From positions 1 to 11,978 of the forward strand of contig CAMDRK010000053.1 in the NCBI GenBank assembly GCA_945906715.1: a stretch of DNA of 11,978 bases, read 5' to 3'. Position numbers and translations under genes: made by a program. Shown one piece after another: positions 1 through 7,782 of this stretch; within the stretch, counting starts at the first letter, position 1; each line of letters opens with the position of its first letter. The notes under the pieces are model-generated. The model worked only from the letters and a program-made list of their open reading frames with translations, did not search any database and was not told where the DNA came from. Source of the DNA: Nitrospira lenta (GTDB taxonomy: Bacteria; Nitrospirota; Nitrospiria; Nitrospirales; Nitrospiraceae).

Positions 1-66
1 ATCGTAGGGAGAGATGCAGGACAGACATGGGGGGAGATTATACAGAAGGAGAGAGGAGGGTGCTAG
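1..66 (+). CDS. possible 3' end of an upstream gene (partial)
   Basis: Frame 1 is open from the first base to a TAG at 64-66 and would encode a polar tail of 21 residues ending in Glu-Arg-Gly-Gly-Cys. The stretch is purine-rich and no family can be recognised from so little. It is offered only because the downstream promoter and gene begin well after it. An alternative is that these bases are simply non-coding leader DNA. Confidence is low. Confidence 0.25.
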   Translation: MVGRDAGQTWGEIIQKERGGC

Positions 67-132
67 CGGTTGAATTGGCTTTAGAGCGAGAAGGAAATGG
101 AACCATTTTCCTGGCATTTTCCAATGTTTCGA

Positions 133-161
133 TTGCAACGATTCGACACGGTTCCTATAAT
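133..161 (+). promoter_or_regulatory. sigma70-type promoter of the yifB transcript
   Basis: A TTGCAA -35 hexamer (133-138) and a perfect TATAAT -10 hexamer (156-161) are separated by the ideal 17 bp. Transcription would start near 168, leaving a leader of about 26 nt before the ATG at 194. This placement also argues against the upstream ATG at 173, which would sit almost at the transcript end with no ribosome binding site. Confidence 0.7.
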
Positions 162-193
162 CCACCAGCTCCATGCCTTGTACCGGAGTACCC

Positions 194-1723
194 ATGCTCG
201 CAAAAGTTCTGAGTGCGGCACTCGTCGGTATCGATGCGCATTTGATCGATGTAGAAGTCGATATTGCCGGAGGGCTTCCACAGTTTTCAGTTGTAGGCCT
301 GCCCGATGCCATTGTGAGGGAGAGCCGCGATCGCGTCCGTTCCGCGCTCAAGAATACGGGCTTCCATTTTCCGGCAAAGAAAATCACGGTGAACCTTGCT
401 CCTGCAGGCATTAAGAAAGAAGGGGCAGGGCTCGATCTGGCCATTGCCATTGGGATTCTCGTCGCAGAGGAAGTTATTCCTTCCCAGAATGTGCAAGGCC
501 GAGTCTGTATCGGAGAACTCTCACTGGATGGACACATCAGGGCGATTACCGGCGCCTTATCCATCGGGATTGCCTGCCGGCCCAACTATAGTTTGCTCTT
601 GCCAGCTCAGAACAGCCTGGAGGCAGCCGTGGTGCAGGGTGTGACGGCCTATCCGCTTCACACGCTCCCCGAGGCTGTGGGATTTCTCAATGGGACGGTT
701 TTGCTAGAGCCGGCTCACGTAGACCGGGACAGTTTTTTCACCACTCGCCCGGTTGAGGATGACGACTATGGCGATGTGAAGGGACAGGACCATGCGAAGC
801 GCGCCCTGGAGATCGCTGCAGCTGGAGGGCACAATCTTTTGATGGTGGGACCGCCCGGTTCCGGCAAGACGATGTTGGCAAAACGCCTACCGACGATTCT
901 GCCCCTCATGGAGCAGGACGAGGCGATCGAGACGACCCGGGTCCATAGCGTATCAGGGCAATTACCCGCGGATCATCCACTGCTGACGATTCGTCCCTTT
1001 CGCGCTCCGCATCACAGTATTTCCGATGCAGGACTTATCGGAGGCGGAACAGTTCCTCGGCCTGGAGAAGTGTCCTTGGCGCATAATGGCGTATTGTTCT
1101 TGGACGAATCCCCGGAGTTTCGCCGTCCTGTCCTGGACGGATTGCGGCAACCGCTGGAGGACGGGTATGTGATTCTGACCAGGGCCAGCGGCTCGCTCCG
1201 CTACCCTGCACGATTTATGTTGATCGCTGCGATGAATCCCTGCCCCTGCGGATACTACGGAGATCGCACGCGTGAATGTGTCTGCAGTCCCCAGCAAATT
1301 CGCCGTTATCGAGCCAAATTGTCCGGTCCGCTTCAAGACCGAATCGATATGCATATCGAAGTTCCTCCGGTCTCCGTGCGAGACTTGCACGATCGTGGTC
1401 CTGTGCCGGAAAGTTCCTCCATGATTCGTTCGCGCGTCCTGGAGGCGCGTGATCGGCAGCGCCAGCGGTATCGTCATGACGGGATTCACTCGAATGCTCA
1501 GTTGAAGCCGCGGCTCCTAAAGCGGTATTGTGCTTTGGAAGCGCCGGCTCAAGAGTTGCTGGAACAGGCGTTGACGAAACTCGGATTATCCGCTCGGGCT
1601 CACGGGCGCATTGTGCGTGTGGCGAGAACCATCGCTGATCTTGCAGGCTCTGATAAGATTGAGCTGCTGCATGTGGCGGAAGCGATTCAATACCGCAGTC
1701 TCGATCGCCGAATGGAGTTTTGA
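194..1723 (+). CDS. yifB: YifB/ComM family Mg-chelatase-like AAA+ ATPase
   Basis: This is a 509-residue cytoplasmic AAA+ ATPase of the YifB/ComM family. In naturally competent bacteria ComM acts as a hexameric helicase that promotes branch migration of incoming DNA; in other lineages the role is less clear. The N-terminal ChlI-like domain has a Lon-protease fold (about residues 20-120) in which the catalytic serine region reads KKEGAGLDLAIAIGIL, so no protease activity is expected. The Walker A motif GPPGSGKT lies at 219-226 and the Walker B motif VLFLDE at 300-305. The cysteine-rich stretch NPCPCGYYGD (348-357), followed by ECVC, is typical of the family, as is the ending YRSLDR. The start at 194 is chosen over the ATG at 173 because GGAG (185-188) sits 5 nt upstream and family members begin MLAKV. 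The usual family length is about 500 residues. The next gene starts 9 nt downstream. Confidence 0.95.
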   Translation: MLAKVLSAALVGIDAHLIDVEVDIAGGLPQFSVVGLPDAIVRESRDRVRSALKNTGFHFPAKKITVNLAPAGIKKEGAGLDLAIAIGILVAEEVIPSQNVQGRVCIGELSLDGHIRAITGALSIGIACRPNYSLLLPAQNSLEAAVVQGVTAYPLHTLPEAVGFLNGTVLLEPAHVDRDSFFTTRPVEDDDYGDVKGQDHAKRALEIAAAGGHNLLMVGPPGSGKTMLAKRLPTILPLMEQDEAIETTRVHSVSGQLPADHPLLTIRPFRAPHHSISDAGLIGGGTVPRPGEVSLAHNGVLFLDESPEFRRPVLDGLRQPLEDGYVILTRASGSLRYPARFMLIAAMNPCPCGYYGDRTRECVCSPQQIRRYRAKLSGPLQDRIDMHIEVPPVSVRDLHDRGPVPESSSMIRSRVLEARDRQRQRYRHDGIHSNAQLKPRLLKRYCALEAPAQELLEQALTKLGLSARAHGRIVRVARTIADLAGSDKIELLHVAEAIQYRSLDRRMEF

Positions 1724-1732
1724 GGATTCCCT

Positions 1733-1948
1733 GTGTTACCGAGTGTAAAAGTCTTTCTCTGGTGGTTCATCGTCGGTGCTACTATGGCGCTGGCCGTGAT
1801 CATGCTGCAGGGCGGCATTCGTGAGGCCATGCAAACACAGGGGTCTGTGTGGGGGCTCAAATTGGTCGAGCTGTTCACGACCATCATGGGAGGGGGGCTG
1901 CTCGGCGGATGTATCGCGTTGATTCTGGATCGCATTAAGAAGTCATAA
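1733..1948 (+). CDS. small membrane protein, two predicted helices, function unknown
   Basis: This 71-residue protein starts with GTG and is preceded by GAGG (1722-1725), which overlaps the stop codon of the ATPase gene, so the two are almost certainly co-transcribed. Two hydrophobic segments are visible, at about residues 6-25 and 46-66; the second is glycine-rich (GGGLLGGC). The protein ends with the basic tail DRIKKS, suggesting a cytoplasmic C-terminus. No catalytic motif is seen and the family is not recognised. Its position directly behind yifB does not prove a shared role. The good ribosome binding site and tight spacing make the reading frame credible. Confidence 0.75.
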   Translation: MLPSVKVFLWWFIVGATMALAVIMLQGGIREAMQTQGSVWGLKLVELFTTIMGGGLLGGCIALILDRIKKS

Positions 1949-1985
1949 TGAACGATGCTCACAGCAGAATGAAATGAGGCCATAC

Positions 1986-2411
1986 ATGGATGTGGAAGTA
2001 GGTTCGAATCTTTACCGCAACAGCGACGGGATGATTGAAATCGAGGGGGTTCCGCAAATTCAGGTGGCGCTAAAACCGGTCACTGGCTCCCTGCTCGTGA
2101 ATTTTGCCCTGTTCAACGCGGATGGGAAAGTGACGGCGAAGCTCAACGACAGCACCCTGACGGTCAACGAGCAGCGTGCCTACGAAGTGAATAAGACTCC
2201 GAAGAGCCTGTTGCTCACGCATCTGGCTTCGGGAACCGTAATCTTACAGATGTCCGTCAAGACGCCTGACGTGGTGGCCTTCACGAAAGGGGAGTTCCAT
2301 ACGATCAAAGGCCATGTGCTCCAGGTGTCTTCCGAAGAATGGAAGATCGACAAGTTGCGCGCCAGTGGCACGACGCAAGATCTAAAAGGCGGATCGGTGG
2401 TCCTGGGCTGA
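1986..2411 (+). CDS. hypothetical protein, probably beta-rich and soluble
   Basis: The product is 141 residues with no signal peptide or membrane helix. Alternating hydrophobic and polar residues (for example IEIEGVPQIQVALKPV and GTVILQMSVKTPDVV) suggest a mostly beta-sheet fold. I do not recognise a family or catalytic motif. Two starts are possible. The ATG at 1974 has little in front of it, whereas the ATG at 1986 has TGAGG (1975-1979) 6 nt upstream and is preferred. It lies 37 nt after the small membrane protein gene, in the same direction, and is likely the last gene of the yifB transcript. A long hairpin repeat begins about 10 nt after its stop. Confidence 0.75.
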   Translation: MDVEVGSNLYRNSDGMIEIEGVPQIQVALKPVTGSLLVNFALFNADGKVTAKLNDSTLTVNEQRAYEVNKTPKSLLLTHLASGTVILQMSVKTPDVVAFTKGEFHTIKGHVLQVSSEEWKIDKLRASGTTQDLKGGSVVLG

Positions 2412-2418
2412 AGGATTC

Positions 2419-2546
2419 TGTTCATCCGGTCTATCTGGTCTATCCGGTCTGTCTGGTCTATTCGGTCTGTCTCGTGTGTTTGGTCGAACGAAACTAACCA
2501 GATGAACCAGACAGACCAGATAGACCGAACAGATCAGAAAGACCGG
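2419..2546. repeat. inverted arrays of a 9-bp repeat; probable bidirectional terminator
   Basis: From 2428 to 2472 five 9-bp units follow the pattern GGTCTRTCY: GGTCTATCT, GGTCTATCC, GGTCTGTCT, GGTCTATTC and GGTCTGTCT. They are flanked by more degenerate units at 2419-2427 and 2473-2481. After a centre near GGTCGAACG (2482-2490) the same unit recurs in reverse orientation: AAACTAACC, AGATGAACC, AGACAGACC, AGATAGACC, GAACAGATC and AGAAAGACC (2491-2544). The two arms can pair over about 54 bp with mismatches and G-U pairs. The block fills the gap between two convergent genes and reaches the clpB stop codon, so termination in both directions is a reasonable role, although there is no clean T-tract. 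Origin and distribution elsewhere in the genome cannot be judged here. Confidence 0.8.
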
Positions 2547-5141
2547 TTATCCGGAGACCGTCGGTACGATCACGATCTGCTGGTCTTTCAGTTCTACGGT
2601 TGCCGTGTCTCCATCGCGCAATTCACCCTTGACCAACTGACGCGCCATCGGCGTTTCAATCTCCTGCTGGATCAATCGCTTTAAGGGCCTCGCCCCATAG
2701 GCCGGATCGTAACCACGCTCACCCAAATGCCGTAAGGCCTCCGGCGTTACGAATAGGGAGATCCGCCGCTCTGTCAATCGTGCTCGTAGCCGCTCAAGTT
2801 GAATCTCCACAATCTTTGTGAGCTGCTCCGTCTCCAGCGCATGGAATACCACCGTCTCGTCGATACGGTTCAAGAATTCAGGGCGGAAATGCTCTCGCAA
2901 TTCCGTCATGACGAGAGAACAGACTTCCTCATAAGAGGCGTGCCGTTGCTGTGCTTCAAGAATCTGCGGGCTGCCGATGTTCGACGTCATGATCAGCACC
3001 GTGTTCTTAAAATCAACGGTTCGGCCTTGAGAGTCTGTCAATCGTCCGTCGTCCAAGACTTGCAGCAAGACATTGAAGACGTCGTGGTGGGCCTTTTCGA
3101 TCTCGTCGAACAGGATGACGGAAAACGGCCGCCGCCTGACCGCTTCAGTCAATTGACCGCCTTCTTCATAGCCGATATAGCCTGGCGGGGCTCCGATCAG
3201 CCGGGCCACGGTGTGCTTCTCCATGTACTCGGACATATCAATTCGAATCAGGTTGGCGTCGTCATCGAAAAGCGTCGCGGCAAGGGTTCGTGCCAGTTCT
3301 GTTTTCCCGACTCCGGTCGGACCAAGGAAGAGAAACGACCCGATGGGCCGATTCGGATCTTTGATGCCTGAGCGCGCGCGGAGCACCGCATCTGCGACAG
3401 CCTGCACCGCTTCTTCCTGGCCGACGACTCGCTGATGGAGTATTTCACCAAGCTTGAGGAGTTTTTCCGTTTCACCTTCGAGCAGCCTGGAGACGGGGAT
3501 CCCAGTCCAGCGACTCACGATAGCGGCGATATCGTCTTCATCGACCTCTTCTTTGAGCAGCCGGCTTTCGCCCTGTTTTTTGCCGAGCTGTTCCTGTTCT
3601 AACGCGAGTTCTCGCTCAAGGCGCGGCAACTCTCCGTATCGCAGTTCCGCAACACGGTTGAGATCATAGGCCCTTTCCGCGCGCTCCATGGTCTGCTTCA
3701 CTTCCTCCATCGCTGCGCGAGTCTTACGCAGCCGTGCCACCGAGGCTTTTTCAGAATCCCATCGGGTCTTGAGCGCATTCAGATCGCGTTGCTTCTCGTC
3801 TAACTCAAGCTCAAGCGTCGCCAGCCGCGCCTGACTGGCTTGATCCTGTTCTTTCCGCAAGGCCTCTCGCTCGATCTCGAGCTGCATCACCTTGCGCGAG
3901 ACCTCATCGAGCTCTGCCGGCAAACTATCGATTTCCGTACGCAGCCGGGCCGCTGATTCATCGACCAGATCGATGGCTTTGTCCGGGAGAAAGCGATCGG
4001 CGATATACCGGTTCGAAAGTTTCGCTGCGGCGACCAGCGCAGCGTCTTTAATGCGCACGCCATGATGCACTTCGTAGCGTTCCTTGAGCCCGCGCAAAAT
4101 GGAGATGGTATCCTCCACCGTCGGTTGCTTGACCAGAACCGTTTGGAACCGACGTTCCAACGCGGCATCCTTCTCGATATGTTTCCGATATTCGTCGAGT
4201 GTGGTTGCGCCGATCAAATGCAATTCGCCGCGGGCCAGCATGGGTTTGAGCAGATTGGCGGCGTCCATCGCTCCTTCCGCTGCGCCGGCTCCTACAACTG
4301 TATGCAGCTCATCGATGAAGAGCAAGATTTGTCCCTCGGACGCCTGCACCTCTTTGAGGACGGCTTTCAATCGTTCCTCAAATTCGCCCCGAAACTTTGC
4401 GCCGGCCACCAATGAACCCATATCGAGGGTGATGACGCGCTTTTTCTTGAGCCCTTCAGGGACATCTCCCTTGATAATGCGAATGGCAAGCCCTTCGACG
4501 ATGGCGGTTTTTCCGACTCCTGGCTCGCCGATGAGTACCGGGTTGTTCTTGGTTCGTCGTGAGAGGATTTGTATGACGCGGCGAATTTCTTCATCGCGCC
4601 CGATGACGGGATCTAATTTACCCTGCCCGGCTAGCAGGGTGAGGTCACGGCCATATTTCTCCAATGCCTGGTAGGTGCCTTCCGGATCCTGGCTCGTGAC
4701 GCGCTGAGACCCTCGTATTTGTTGCAGGGCGCCCAAGAGCCGTTCCTTCGTCAGGCCGAGTTTCTTGAAGATGCCCCCCTCTTGAACCATGGCAAGGACG
4801 ACATGCTCGACACTGAGATAGTCATCTTTTAACGTTCGTTGTTCGTCTTCGGCTTTAGTCAAAATCTGACTTAGCCGCGAGGCGACATGGAGTTGTCCGG
4901 GACTTGCCCCGGCGCCTTGTACTTGAGGCAGTTTGGCGAGCGCCTGTTCTACTGCCTGGCGGACGGAAGGGACTGATAATCCCGCCTGTTCGAGGAGAGA
5001 GGAAGCGAGACCTCCATCCTGTTCCAGAAACGCAAGCAGAAGATGTTCCACATCAATCCCCTGATGGCTTCGTCTTGCGGCATGGGACGACGCGGTCTGG
5101 AGCGCCTCTTGTAGTTTGACTGTCATGCGGTTCATATCCAT
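2547..5141 (-). CDS. clpB: ATP-dependent disaggregase chaperone ClpB
   Basis: This is an 864-residue Hsp100 chaperone, of normal length for ClpB. As a hexamer working with DnaK/DnaJ/GrpE in the cytoplasm, it extracts polypeptides from heat-induced aggregates. The N-terminal Clp_N double repeat spans about 1-145. Nucleotide domain 1 has Walker A GEPGVGKT (205-212), Walker B LLFIDE (273-278) and arginine fingers at 330-331. The long M-domain coiled coil runs from about 405 to 530. Nucleotide domain 2 has Walker A GPTGVGKT (607-614), Walker B VILFDE (675-680) and a GYIGYEEGG pore loop (654-662). The first pore loop reads KFRG (249-252) where many ClpBs have KYRG, a conservative change. The ATG at 5141 has AAGGAGA 6 nt upstream. 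The gene is monocistronic and convergent with the unknown gene at its 3' side. Confidence 0.98.
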   Translation of the reverse strand: MDMNRMTVKLQEALQTASSHAARRSHQGIDVEHLLLAFLEQDGGLASSLLEQAGLSVPSVRQAVEQALAKLPQVQGAGASPGQLHVASRLSQILTKAEDEQRTLKDDYLSVEHVVLAMVQEGGIFKKLGLTKERLLGALQQIRGSQRVTSQDPEGTYQALEKYGRDLTLLAGQGKLDPVIGRDEEIRRVIQILSRRTKNNPVLIGEPGVGKTAIVEGLAIRIIKGDVPEGLKKKRVITLDMGSLVAGAKFRGEFEERLKAVLKEVQASEGQILLFIDELHTVVGAGAAEGAMDAANLLKPMLARGELHLIGATTLDEYRKHIEKDAALERRFQTVLVKQPTVEDTISILRGLKERYEVHHGVRIKDAALVAAAKLSNRYIADRFLPDKAIDLVDESAARLRTEIDSLPAELDEVSRKVMQLEIEREALRKEQDQASQARLATLELELDEKQRDLNALKTRWDSEKASVARLRKTRAAMEEVKQTMERAERAYDLNRVAELRYGELPRLERELALEQEQLGKKQGESRLLKEEVDEDDIAAIVSRWTGIPVSRLLEGETEKLLKLGEILHQRVVGQEEAVQAVADAVLRARSGIKDPNRPIGSFLFLGPTGVGKTELARTLAATLFDDDANLIRIDMSEYMEKHTVARLIGAPPGYIGYEEGGQLTEAVRRRPFSVILFDEIEKAHHDVFNVLLQVLDDGRLTDSQGRTVDFKNTVLIMTSNIGSPQILEAQQRHASYEEVCSLVMTELREHFRPEFLNRIDETVVFHALETEQLTKIVEIQLERLRARLTERRISLFVTPEALRHLGERGYDPAYGARPLKRLIQQEIETPMARQLVKGELRDGDTATVELKDQQIVIVPTVSG

Positions 5142-5183
5142 CGGATCTCTCCTTCAGGCTTAACCGTCTGAGCTGTTGCCATT

Positions 5184-5211
5184 CACATAAGCATAGGATA
5201 TTGGAAGTCAA
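5184..5211 (-). promoter_or_regulatory. candidate sigma70-type promoter of clpB
   Basis: On the minus strand TTGACT (5211 to 5206) is followed after 16 bp by TATGTG (5189 to 5184), giving a leader of roughly 35 nt. The -35 is good and the -10 mediocre. I saw no HrcA/CIRCE inverted repeat (TTAGCACTC-N9-GAGTGCTAA) and no obvious sigma32 -35/-10 pair, so heat control, usual for clpB, is not evident in this sequence. Confidence 0.35.
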
Positions 5212-5236
5212 CCTCTCACGAGAATATGCGGACGGC

Positions 5237-5266
5237 TTGACCCAAGAAGTACCAGCAGACTATTGT
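5237..5266 (+). promoter_or_regulatory. candidate sigma70-type promoter of the seven-helix membrane protein
   Basis: TTGACC (5237-5242) and TATTGT (5261-5266) are spaced by 18 bp. The predicted transcription start, near 5272-5274, coincides with the ATG chosen for the downstream gene. If this promoter is real, the message would be leaderless, which fits the absence of a Shine-Dalgarno sequence there. Confidence 0.3.
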
Positions 5267-5271
5267 CTACT

Positions 5272-6093
5272 ATGTCACGCATTCTGACTGAAACACTCGC
5301 ACTATATCAGAGCGCCTTCCACAAAACCGGACAGTCTCTTATCCGAGGCTGGATGACCATCGCCGCCGTGGTGGGGTTTGGATTCCTGCTGATGCTTGCC
5401 ACCCAGATTGCCTCGCCGCTCGGCATGGTTGGCGGTTTTCTGCTGGGTGCAGTGAATGCGCTTCTGGTCGGCGCCACTCTGAGTCTGGTTGAGCAATCGA
5501 TCAGCCATGCACGGGCGCTTACCATCAAGGATCTTGTTGCCAGCGTCGGGCATTACTTTTGGGATGTCATCGGCATTGGGTTTATCCTATGGCTACCGCT
5601 GATGGCCCTCGATCTGAGTATGCAGGCAAACCCGTATGGGCAACTTATATCCTATGCAGCCCTGTTGCTCCTCTTTCTCTTGCTGAACCCGGCGCCTGAA
5701 ATTATTTATCAAGTCCGGCATGATTCCCCGCTCGAGGTGCTCAAGACTTCATATGAGTTCGTCCTTGAGAATTGGATTGAATGGTTTCTTCCTTTTGCGA
5801 TTATCTTGATTCCCATCGTCCTCTCGCCCACGGGGCTGCAATCGTTTTTTTCCCTCTCCAGCCGCGTGGGGAGGGGGGCAGGTTTGGACTTCTCCCAGGT
5901 TCTCGTATTGCCATTTACGATCCTCGGTGGTTGGCTGGATTACGTGGGAGTTCCTTCCTCAGTCGGCTGGTATCTTGGGTTGCTCTTCACCCCACCGCTT
6001 GCCGTCGCGATGTTGTTGTTTCGTGGCCATCTCTTTGCATCGTTACATGGGGTGTCACGACGCCAACGCCAGTTTGCCTCGTCAGTCAAGTAG
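5272..6093 (+). CDS. polytopic inner-membrane protein of unknown function
   Basis: This 273-residue protein has about seven hydrophobic segments: residues 27-47, 52-74, 97-117, 124-145, 167-188, 207-225 and 231-252. The basic C-terminal tail (SRRQRQFASSVK) suggests a cytoplasmic end. Between helices 4 and 5 lies a soluble stretch (EIIYQVRHDSPLEVLKTSYEF) of the kind seen in membrane proteins of the YciC/DUF975-like sort, but the resemblance is too loose to name a family. Two starts are possible: TTG at 5263 and ATG at 5272. Neither has a convincing ribosome binding site, and ATG is preferred. The gene is divergent from clpB and precedes the kinase operon by 132 nt. No function is proposed. Confidence 0.85.
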   Translation: MSRILTETLALYQSAFHKTGQSLIRGWMTIAAVVGFGFLLMLATQIASPLGMVGGFLLGAVNALLVGATLSLVEQSISHARALTIKDLVASVGHYFWDVIGIGFILWLPLMALDLSMQANPYGQLISYAALLLLFLLLNPAPEIIYQVRHDSPLEVLKTSYEFVLENWIEWFLPFAIILIPIVLSPTGLQSFFSLSSRVGRGAGLDFSQVLVLPFTILGGWLDYVGVPSSVGWYLGLLFTPPLAVAMLLFRGHLFASLHGVSRRQRQFASSVK

Positions 6094-6094
6094 G

Positions 6095-6128
6095 GAAGAG
6101 CTTTCGTGTAGGTAAGAAGAGCTTCCGT
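6095..6128 (+). repeat. 13-bp direct repeat pair upstream of the kinase operon
   Basis: GAAGAGCTTTCGT (6095-6107) and GAAGAGCTTCCGT (6116-6128) differ at one base and are offset by 21 bp, two helical turns. The second copy also begins a hairpin, GCTTCC (6121-6126) with GGAAGC (6140-6145). The pair starts just after the stop codon of the membrane protein gene and about 100 bp before the kinase gene, so it could be a regulator site or part of a terminator. Confidence 0.5.
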
Positions 6129-6167
6129 CTCTCCTTCGTGGAAGCCGCTCAAACCTCCCTAGCCCGA

Positions 6168-6196
6168 TTGATCCGTCTAAAGGGACTCATGATACA
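6168..6196 (+). promoter_or_regulatory. weak candidate promoter of the kinase operon
   Basis: TTGATC (6168-6173), a 17-bp spacer and GATACA (6191-6196) form a poor sigma70 match upstream of the histidine kinase. The -10 element is weak. It is recorded because the 132-bp gap before the operon must contain its promoter if the preceding membrane gene is not co-transcribed. Confidence 0.2.
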
Positions 6197-6225
6197 TGTG
6201 AGAGTTTGTTTGGCTGATTCCTTGA

Positions 6226-7782
6226 GTGAACAGGCGAAATAGTGTATGGAATTGCCTGCAGTTTCTACAATTATTCTTAACACTCAAGGCCAAGAAAGCG
6301 CTTTTACCTGTGGGCTTATCGATCTTTTGGCGGATTGTCCTGACTTCCCTTATCATCATCGTGGTGATGGCAGGGGTGAACCTGTACGCCTTGTTTCAGC
6401 TACGTCAGTTGACCGCATTAAGTGCCGACATAGCCACTCGACATTACCCGGCGATCGAATCGGCCAAGCGGCTGCTCACCGTGCTCTATGCCCAACTCAA
6501 TAGCGAGAAGAAGTATCTGGCCGTACGCGATGCCACATTCTTGCAACATTTCGATGAAGAGGTCGACGAATTCCATCGAGGACTCCAGACCCTTGAAGCA
6601 CGGGAACTCACCCCGCAAGGCATTCAACTGCTCAAGGATACCAAGCGGTTACAGCAAGAACGCCTCATGATTTTCCGCTCAGAACTAGAGCATGGCCGTT
6701 CGTCTCCAGCACTCCTGTCTGCGGACTATGAAGGTCATCGCGATGCCTTGATGGATCGTATAGGCGGCTTACTCCAAAAATTTATCGATCTTCACGAGAC
6801 GGGCATCAGTGTCGGCGTCAGCCAGTCACGGGAAAGCTCAGCGCAAGCCGAAACGATGACGGAGCAGCTGGTTTTACTGGCGCTCGTATTCGGCATTGCG
6901 CTCGCCGGTTTTGCCAGTTATACGGTCCTCCGCCCGTTGCGCCAACTGCAGACCCATATCAAACAGATTGGGCAGGGGAATTTCCGCACGTCGCTGAATA
7001 TTCAGGCTCCCAGCGAATTGCGAGACCTCGTCGACGCCGTCAATTGGATGGGCACGAAGCTGCAAGAACTGGATGATATGAAGGGGGAGTTTCTCGCCCA
7101 TGTCTCCCATGAGTTGCGCACGCCCATGGCCTCGATTCAAGAAGGCACGCATCTGCTGTTGGATGAAATTCCTGGCCCCTTGTCGCAAGAACAGCGCACG
7201 ACCTTGCGTATCATGGCGGACAGCAGCCGCCGGCTCATTACCCTTATCTCCACTATTCTGGATCTCTCCAAGATGGACGCGGGGATGATGGAGTATCGAA
7301 TTGTCCCTACTGACCTCAAGCGCATCACAGATATGTCGGTCAACAAAGTCCAGCTCCTCGCCGATGCCAAGCATGTGCAGCTGTTGCTGGAAGCGCCTGC
7401 ACAACGTGTGTGGGTCATGGCGGATGCGCTTCGAATTGAGCAAGTACTCGACAATTTACTCTCAAATGCCTTGAAGTTCAGTTCGGAAGGAGGCATTGTA
7501 AAGGTACTCATGAAGCCGGACTCACAAGCGGGAGTCCTTGAAGTCAGTGTGACCGATGGAGGCCCCGGCATCCAAGCCGAAGACCTGCCCTATATTTTCG
7601 AACGGTTCTATCAAGGACGTACGAAGGCTAAACATGCTACACCGGGGAGTGGCCTGGGGTTGGCGCTGGCAAAGAAAGTGGTGGAAGCACACGGAGGACG
7701 GATTTGGATCGAAAGCGAAGTCAAGAAGGGAACGACTGTACGGTTTATTCTGCGCCTCACGAAACCAGCGGAAACGGCATAA
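6226..7782 (+). CDS. glrK: membrane sensor histidine kinase, GlrK/QseE-like
   Basis: This 518-residue kinase has a first membrane helix at about 36-56, a helical periplasmic sensor region (57-212), a second helix (214-236) and a HAMP linker (about 234-286). The HisKA domain has the H-box AHVSHELRTP with phospho-accepting His295. The ATPase domain has N-box DNLLSNALKF (409-418), G1 box DGGPG (444-448) and G2 box GSGLGL (474-479). The stretches SELRDLV...WMGTKLQ, HELRTPMASIQEGT and IPGPLSQEQ closely parallel E. coli GlrK (SELRSV, HELKTPLASMREGT, VGPLTPEQ). With the lipoprotein and regulator that follow, this supports GlrK/QseE over a generic kinase. The substrate is presumably the regulator encoded at 8575-9993. 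The GTG start at 6226 lacks a good ribosome site. A GTG at 6310, giving a six-residue lead-in to the helix, is an equally possible start. Confidence 0.88.
   Translation: MNRRNSVWNCLQFLQLFLTLKAKKALLPVGLSIFWRIVLTSLIIIVVMAGVNLYALFQLRQLTALSADIATRHYPAIESAKRLLTVLYAQLNSEKKYLAVRDATFLQHFDEEVDEFHRGLQTLEARELTPQGIQLLKDTKRLQQERLMIFRSELEHGRSSPALLSADYEGHRDALMDRIGGLLQKFIDLHETGISVGVSQSRESSAQAETMTEQLVLLALVFGIALAGFASYTVLRPLRQLQTHIKQIGQGNFRTSLNIQAPSELRDLVDAVNWMGTKLQELDDMKGEFLAHVSHELRTPMASIQEGTHLLLDEIPGPLSQEQRTTLRIMADSSRRLITLISTILDLSKMDAGMMEYRIVPTDLKRITDMSVNKVQLLADAKHVQLLLEAPAQRVWVMADALRIEQVLDNLLSNALKFSSEGGIVKVLMKPDSQAGVLEVSVTDGGPGIQAEDLPYIFERFYQGRTKAKHATPGSGLGLALAKKVVEAHGGRIWIESEVKKGTTVRFILRLTKPAETA

Noticed and set aside
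93..111. Hairpin GGAAAT/ATTTTCC as terminator of an upstream gene
   Set aside because: The stem is short and bulged and no T-run follows.
2419..2546. CRISPR array interpretation of the repeat block
   Set aside because: Units are 9 bp with no spacers and the two halves are inverted, which is incompatible with a CRISPR array.
2502..2684. 60-codon frame starting in the 9-bp repeat with a repeated TDQ/IDR pattern
   Set aside because: It is just the translation of the repeat followed by antisense of clpB.
4394..4399. ClpB first pore loop KFRG instead of KYRG as a functional defect
   Set aside because: Tyrosine to phenylalanine keeps the aromatic contact and is a conservative change; all catalytic motifs are intact.
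5142..5271. Search for CIRCE or sigma32 heat-shock signals upstream of clpB
   Set aside because: No TTAGCACTC/GAGTGCTAA pair and no credible sigma32 promoter could be found.
5273..5290. Possible TGTC-N10-GACA GlrR-type site near the membrane protein start
   Set aside because: The second half reads ACTG, not GACA; no complete site was noticed anywhere in the window.
6211..6225. Sigma54-like TGGC-N8-TTGA upstream of the kinase gene
   Set aside because: The nearly invariant -12 GC is GA and the -24 half is incomplete; the transcript would also start inside the longest form of the gene.
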